10,280 bases of DNA. It comes from Acidobacteriota bacterium (GTDB lineage: Bacteria > Acidobacteriota > UBA4820 > DSQY01). Where the stretch lies: contig JAKAJA010000039.1 in the NCBI GenBank assembly GCA_021814085.1, forward strand, positions 1 to 10,280, in the 5' to 3' direction. Below are positions 7,382-10,280 of the stretch, piece after piece. Numbering within the stretch: position 1 is the stretch's first letter; every line of letters begins with the position of its first letter. The position numbers and the translations under genes are program-made. Below the pieces are notes generated by a model. The model was not told the origin of the DNA. It was given only the letters and a program-made list of their open reading frames with translations, and searched no databases.

Positions 7382-7430
7382 CTCATCCCCCTCCATTCCT
7401 CCTTTGGCCCCGGTTCGGGGCTCTTTTTTT
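7382..7430 (+). ncRNA. Putative short RNA, copy A (sigma-54 start to terminator)
   Basis: A transcript from the predicted start of promoter A to the T-run would be only about 47 nt. It has an unpaired pyrimidine-rich 5' part, CCCCCTCCATTCCTCC at 7387-7402, followed by the terminator hairpin. CCTCCTTT at 7398-7405 equals the usual anti-Shine-Dalgarno tail of 16S rRNA. No peptide start is present. This is inferred from promoter and terminator spacing only. Alternatively the hairpin is simply the terminator of the upstream operon. Confidence 0.4.
7407..7430 (+). terminator. Rho-independent terminator, copy A
   Basis: The perfect stem GCCCCG / CGGGGC (7407-7412 and 7416-7421) with a GTT loop is followed by TCTTTTTTT. 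It reads in the + direction. It can end both the putative short RNA and transcripts of the long upstream operon, whose last stop lies about 175 bases earlier with no other hairpin and T-run between. Confidence 0.85.
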
Positions 7431-7485
7431 GCTTTATTTTGTAATCCCTTTCGCGACGAAAGCAGGTATGCCGCCCGCGCCAAAA

Positions 7486-7507
7486 GTGTCTCACTTCCCT
7501 GTGACAC
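7486..7507. promoter_or_regulatory. 22-base dyad, candidate activator site
   Basis: Outer arms GTGTC (7486-7490) and GACAC (7503-7507) are perfect inverted repeats. The inner CA (7492-7493) and TG (7500-7501) also match, giving seven paired positions of the first eight about a centre at 7496.5. The centre lies about 120 bases upstream of the predicted start of sigma-54 promoter B, within the usual range of enhancer-binding-protein sites. The protein is unknown, and an unrelated operator is possible. Confidence 0.45.
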
Positions 7508-7515
7508 GAAAAGAC

Positions 7516-7542
7516 CGCGCCACACCTTGCGTGGCGCGCCAC
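7516..7542. promoter_or_regulatory. Nested inverted repeats with a perfect 12-base palindrome
   Basis: GTGGCGCGCCAC at 7531-7542 is a perfect 12-base palindrome. Its left part also pairs with CGCGCCAC at 7516-7523, forming an 8-base inverted repeat with a 7-base spacer, so three arms of one sequence are present. The palindrome centre (7536.5) is 40 bases from the centre of the 22-base dyad, close to four helical turns. It is about 80 bases upstream of the predicted sigma-54 start of copy B. No T-run follows, so it is unlikely to be a terminator. Operator function is inferred. Confidence 0.45.
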
Positions 7543-7590
7543 AATGTCCCACCACTTCTCTCAACTCATTGATTTGACTGCAACAAGAGT

Positions 7591-7607
7591 TGGCATGCCG
7601 GTTGCTT
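7591..7607 (+). promoter_or_regulatory. Candidate sigma-54 promoter, copy B
   Basis: The sequence TGGCAT-GCCGG-TTGC-TT has GG at 7592-7593 and GC at 7604-7605 with 10 bases between. Preceded by T and followed by T, it fits the extended consensus YTGGCACG-N4-TTGCW with a single mismatch. The predicted start is near 7617. It is the better of the two copies and has candidate activator sites 80 and 120 bases upstream. Confidence 0.65.
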
Positions 7608-7616
7608 GGATAGGAG

Positions 7617-7673
7617 TGGCAGAACACCCCTCCCATTCCTCCGCGGGGGCCGAAAGGTCCCCGCTCTTCTTTT
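7617..7673 (+). ncRNA. Putative short RNA, copy B (sigma-54 start to terminator)
   Basis: A transcript from the predicted start of promoter B to the T-rich tail would be about 57 nt. Its leader contains CCCCTCCCATTCCTCC at 7627-7642, identical at 14 of 16 positions to the same place in copy A, followed directly by a GNRA-capped terminator hairpin. No start codon with a ribosome site is present on this strand. It is inferred only from the order of signals. It could instead act as an attenuator ahead of the gene at 7745. Confidence 0.4.
7643..7673 (+). terminator. Rho-independent terminator, copy B
   Basis: The stem GCGGGGGCC / GGTCCCCGC (7643-7651 and 7656-7664, one G-T pair) is capped by a GAAA tetraloop and followed by TCTTCTTTT. 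It is a strong + strand terminator. It lies 22 bases before the -35 box of the next gene and would insulate that gene from upstream transcription. Confidence 0.88.
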
Positions 7674-7694
7674 GCGAGGGGACATCCTGGCTCG

Positions 7695-7723
7695 TTGACA
7701 CGCCGGGGGGGCACCCGTACACT
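7695..7723 (+). promoter_or_regulatory. Sigma-70-like promoter for the pseudokinase-TonB gene
   Basis: A perfect TTGACA at 7695-7700 is followed after 17 bases by TACACT at 7718-7723, a fair -10 box. The predicted start is near 7730, leaving a leader of about 15 bases with GGGGGAG at 7732-7738, six bases before the ATG at 7745. The spacer contains a run of seven G at 7705-7711. Confidence 0.7.
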
Positions 7724-7744
7724 TCATCCTAGGGGGAGCGAGGC

Positions 7745-9634
7745 ATGCAGCCGAAAAATATCGGGTCTTACCTGCTTGGAAACCCTTTGTCAGCCACGAG
7801 CGTCGGAGAGCTCGGCCGGGCCCTCCCCCTGGATGGACAGCCCACCATCCGCCTGCTACACGTTCTTCCAAAAGAACTCGTTGGAAACGCCAACACCAGG
7901 GCCCTCCTCCTGCGCACCGCCAAACAATGGTCATCGGTCAAGGACCTTCACTCCCTGGGTCTCTTGGATTCTGGTGAGGCCGACAAGGCCGTCTACTTTG
8001 CCTACGAATACGAGCAGGGACGTCTGCTCTCCGACATCCTGGCCCGCTGCGAGCAGGAGGGCCTGCCCCTCAGCCCCGACCAAGCCGTCTACATCATCGA
8101 GCGCCTCGCGGGTGCCCTCCTCTCGGTATCCGCATCGGGTTCCGTCTACGGGTGCCTGTCGCCGCAGCGGGTCCTGATCACCTTCGAGGGCGAGGTCAAA
8201 CTTCTCCCCGGCGTATTCCGCGATATTCATACCACGGCCGCCGCGGACCACCCCGCCCTCGCCGACTACCGCCGGTTCCTGATTCCAAGCCTCACGTCGG
8301 GAAAGTCCGCCAAGCCGTCAGCGGACCGCTACGCTCTTGGCGCCCTCCTGTTCGAACTTCTCTGCAGGATCCCCTTCAACGCGGACGGAAGACCCTTCGA
8401 CCCCGGTGCAAGGCTCGGGGAAGTACAGTCGGGGGCGGCGGGCGTGGAACCTCTGCCCGAACCCATCCTCGCCATCCTCCTCAAGAGCTGCGTCCCCGAT
8501 TCTCCCGAGACGTACACGGATCTCGCCGCCATGAAGGCAGACCTGGACCAACTCATCACCTCGGGGGAATACAGTCCCACCACCTTCAATATAGCCTTCC
8601 TCATGCACACCCTCTTCCGCGGGGAAGACGAATCGGACGCGGCCGCCGACAAGGAATTCCTCGGGCTCGACCGGGAGAAGTTCCGTCCCGCTCCGCCCCC
8701 CCCACCTCCTCCTGAACCAGCGCCTGTCCAACGCCCCGCGTCTCCGCCCCTTGCCCAGGCAGAGGAGGAGACCTTGGGGTTCGGGCTGGAGCCAGAGAAA
8801 AGCAAGAAGGGCTTGTTCATCGGCATCGGCGTTGCCGCCGCCGTGCTCGTCTTGGCCGTGCTTGTCTATATGGCGTTCTTCAAGAAGGCGGGGCCTTCGG
8901 CCACGGAGACCGCGGCGCAGGAGCAGCTTGCCAAGCTCCAGAAGGAGCAGCAGGCCATGGCCTCCAAGCTTAAGACCCTGGAGGACGAGAAGGCCCAGCT
9001 GGCATCCCAGGTCACCAACGCCAAGACCGCCGACGAGAAGGCGAAGGCACAGAAGGCCCTCGACGAGGCTCAGAAGAAGCTTCAGGCCCAGAAGGAGGAG
9101 CAGAAGCGACTGGCGGACACCGCCGCGGCAACCCAGGCCAATTCGCTTCAGGCCTCCACCGCGGCCAAGCCACCCGCCTTATCCAGCCCGCCGCCCTCGG
9201 CCACCGCGCCGGGAGCCACCCCTTCGTCCGCACCCGTAACGCCTGCCTCCAACCAGCCCGCTCCCCCCGTAGCCGCGACCGCCACACCTCCTCCTCCCTC
9301 CGCGCCACAATCGGCCCCTGTCCCCGAGAAAACCAAGGCGGGCGATTTCGTGGAACTCTGGGGCGTAGACGCCAAGCCGAAGCAGATCAACCAGCTCCGC
9401 GTTGATATGCCGACGGTCGCCCGGCAGAACCGGGTCTCTGGCACGATCTACGTGGAAGTCCTCATTGACGAAACGGGACAAGTCTCGTCGGCGAAAGTTG
9501 TGAAGGGGCTCGTCTCGGACTTCGGAATGAACCAGGCATGCGAGGAAGCCGCCTCCAAGCTCAAGTTCAGTCCAGCCTTTAAGGACGGCGTTCCAGTGAA
9601 GACCAAGATGACCTTCCCGATCCTGGTGAAATAG
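7745..9634 (+). CDS. Pseudokinase-transmembrane-coiled coil-TonB fusion protein
   Basis: The product is a 629-residue protein with four parts. Residues about 5-272 resemble a Hanks-type Ser/Thr kinase (IGSYLLGNPLS, HVLPKEL, and the helix DRYALGALLFELLCRIPF with the conserved Asp at D194). The catalytic residues are lost: the VAIK Lys position is H39, the HRDLKPxN loop reads YGCLSPQR (135-142), DFG is absent near 151-158, and APE reads IPS (180-182). A Pro-rich stretch (about 315-333) precedes one membrane span (356-378), then a Lys/Glu/Ala/Gln coiled coil (about 388-460) and a Pro/Ala linker (about 475-528). Residues about 545-629 form a TonB-type C-terminal domain (VSGTIYVEVLIDETGQVSSAKVVKG). 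The kinase-like domain should be cytoplasmic and the TonB domain periplasmic. It has its own promoter and a GGGGGAG ribosome site. Partners and ligand are unknown. Residual kinase activity is unlikely but not excluded. Confidence 0.85.
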   Translation: MQPKNIGSYLLGNPLSATSVGELGRALPLDGQPTIRLLHVLPKELVGNANTRALLLRTAKQWSSVKDLHSLGLLDSGEADKAVYFAYEYEQGRLLSDILARCEQEGLPLSPDQAVYIIERLAGALLSVSASGSVYGCLSPQRVLITFEGEVKLLPGVFRDIHTTAAADHPALADYRRFLIPSLTSGKSAKPSADRYALGALLFELLCRIPFNADGRPFDPGARLGEVQSGAAGVEPLPEPILAILLKSCVPDSPETYTDLAAMKADLDQLITSGEYSPTTFNIAFLMHTLFRGEDESDAAADKEFLGLDREKFRPAPPPPPPPEPAPVQRPASPPLAQAEEETLGFGLEPEKSKKGLFIGIGVAAAVLVLAVLVYMAFFKKAGPSATETAAQEQLAKLQKEQQAMASKLKTLEDEKAQLASQVTNAKTADEKAKAQKALDEAQKKLQAQKEEQKRLADTAAATQANSLQASTAAKPPALSSPPPSATAPGATPSSAPVTPASNQPAPPVAATATPPPPSAPQSAPVPEKTKAGDFVELWGVDAKPKQINQLRVDMPTVARQNRVSGTIYVEVLIDETGQVSSAKVVKGLVSDFGMNQACEEAASKLKFSPAFKDGVPVKTKMTFPILVK

Positions 9635-9754
9635 CCTTCGCGAGCCCGGTCCTTTCCGGAAAGTCGACCACGGCAACTCTATTCCGTTCGCGTGGTGCTT
9701 ATGCAATTGGCCGCGATATGGGCCATGGCCGAAGCATCTCCGGCGAAATGAAAA

Positions 9755-9774
9755 GGGGGCCCGCTCGGGCCCCC
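9755..9774 (-). terminator. Convergent hairpin terminator, strongest for the minus strand
   Basis: The perfect 8-base stem GGGGGCCC / GGGCCCCC (9755-9762 and 9767-9774) has a four-base loop. On the minus strand it lies 24 bases after the stop of the leftward gene and is followed by TTTTCATTTC, a good tail. On the + strand the tail is only TTCAGT, so it would work less well for the pseudokinase gene, whose stop is 120 bases upstream. The 9635-9754 stretch shows no gene or other clear signal. Confidence 0.82.
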
Positions 9775-9798
9775 TTCAGTCATTCCATCGGAGCTGGC

Positions 9799-10280
9799 CT
9801 AGCGGACGTAGGTGGAACTCAGGGATACCCCGCCATCCGGGTTGACCACCGAGACGATGACGGGAACGCCCTTGGGCACCATGGCTTTCAACGGGTCTCC
9901 CGCTTTGGCGACCACCAGGGTGCTGCTCTTGGCGACCGTGGCCGGGACGGGCATACTGTTGATGAAGACCCTGCATCCTGCCTGGAAATAGTTGCCGTAG
10001 ATCCTTAGGCGGAAGGGGTTGCCGATGGCAACCACCTGGCCGTCGACGGTCGGGTTGGCGATCTTGATGCAGACGTCATTCTCGGTCGGGTTGGACCGGC
10101 CCAGGGAGTCGTATGCGATGGCCGAGAAGCAGAACGTACCGTTGACGCCCCGGGAATCCCACGTGAAGGCGTAGGGAGCGGTGGATGAGGACCCGAGGTA
10201 GAGCTTCGATCCGTAGATAGTCACGTAGTATTCCACGCGGGTGACCGTCGTGGTCGGCTCCACCATGACCGTCGAGGTCA
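9799..10280 (-). CDS. C-terminal part of an Ig-like / IPT-TIG repeat protein (5' end outside window)
   Basis: This is the 3' end of a leftward gene, open through the window edge, with 159 visible residues. The first part (nt about 10245-10057) looks like a bacterial Ig-like domain: VTRVEYYVTIYGSKLYLGSS, then APYAFTWDSRGVNGTF and FSAIAYDSLGRSN. The second part (nt about 10032-9802) resembles an IPT/TIG domain: PFRLRIYGNYFQAGCRVFIN, then KGVPVIVSVVNPDGGVS. Such beta-sandwich strings are typical of secreted or surface proteins and of extracellular polymer-binding enzymes. The last domain reaches the C-terminus, so no sorting tail follows. The ATG at 10266 is internal to the Ig-like region and is not the likely start. 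The remaining domains and the function cannot be seen. Two Cys residues (CFSAIAY, DVCIK) in the Ig-like domain could form a disulphide. Confidence 0.75.
   Translation of the reverse strand, partial: TSTVMVEPTTTVTRVEYYVTIYGSKLYLGSSSTAPYAFTWDSRGVNGTFCFSAIAYDSLGRSNPTENDVCIKIANPTVDGQVVAIGNPFRLRIYGNYFQAGCRVFINSMPVPATVAKSSTLVVAKAGDPLKAMVPKGVPVIVSVVNPDGGVSLSSTYVR

Noticed and set aside
7340..7714. A 124-residue minus-strand open frame across the intergenic region, with GGAGGAATG occurring twice
   Set aside because: It crosses both terminators and the palindromes and has no recognisable domain. Its internal similarity simply reflects the duplicated + strand module. The T-runs and -24/-12 boxes make sense only on the + strand.
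7544..7732. A 62-residue + strand frame through promoter B and terminator B
   Set aside because: It has no ribosome site, its composition is that of non-coding signals, and it runs through a strong terminator and a promoter.
8696..8703. C8 run in the pseudokinase-TonB gene as a phase-variation tract
   Set aside because: It encodes part of a natural proline run (PPPPPPPP) and is short; there is no evidence of alternative frames being used.
9652..9663. Palindrome CTTTCCGGAAAG after the pseudokinase gene
   Set aside because: It is a perfect 12-base palindrome, but it has no T-run, no phased partner and no promoter nearby; chance is a sufficient explanation.

Overview
The window is GC-rich, densely packed, and reads as chromosomal DNA of a diderm (Gram-negative) bacterium. 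It carries outer-membrane assembly and lipid A genes, TonB-type proteins and two candidate sigma-54 promoters. The gene order and the TonB-type proteins remind me of Acidobacteriota or deltaproteobacterial lineages. That placement is a tentative impression, not a demonstrated assignment.

Left part, positions 1-7232, all on the + strand and probably one operon: the end of bamA, an ompH/skp-like periplasmic chaperone gene, lpxD, fabZ, lpxA, a Gfo/Idh/MocA oxidoreductase (GnnA-like candidate), a serine beta-lactamase-fold hydrolase, and a TonB/TolA-like protein. Neighbours overlap or lie within about 50 bases of each other. BamA and OmpH/Skp serve outer-membrane protein insertion. LpxA and LpxD perform the two acyl transfers of early lipid A synthesis, and FabZ supplies the fatty-acid branch that makes their hydroxyacyl-ACP donors. 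The oxidoreductase sits where some lineages keep enzymes that amino-modify the lipid A sugar. The only two spacers after fabZ hold short degenerate 8-base tandem repeats.

Middle part, positions 7233-7744, is a 512-base intergenic region and the most unusual stretch. It holds two copies of one arrangement: a sigma-54 type -24/-12 element, a short pyrimidine-rich stretch ending in ATTCCTCC, and a strong intrinsic terminator. The repeated ATTCCTCC is spaced 240 bases between copies. Each copy could make a very short RNA (about 45-60 nt) carrying an anti-Shine-Dalgarno-like sequence. Between the copies lie a 22-base dyad and a 12-base palindrome, about 120 and 80 bases upstream of the second predicted start, where activator sites for sigma-54 promoters usually lie. 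A sigma-70-like promoter with a G7 tract in its spacer then leads into the next gene.

Right part: positions 7745-9634 encode a 629-residue membrane protein with a degenerate protein-kinase domain, one membrane span, a coiled coil, a proline-rich linker and a TonB C-terminal domain. After a strong hairpin terminator, the 3' end of a convergent minus-strand gene encodes Ig-like and IPT/TIG-like domains, probably of a surface or secreted protein. It runs off the window edge.

No tRNA, rRNA, CRISPR array, insertion sequence or phage gene was seen.
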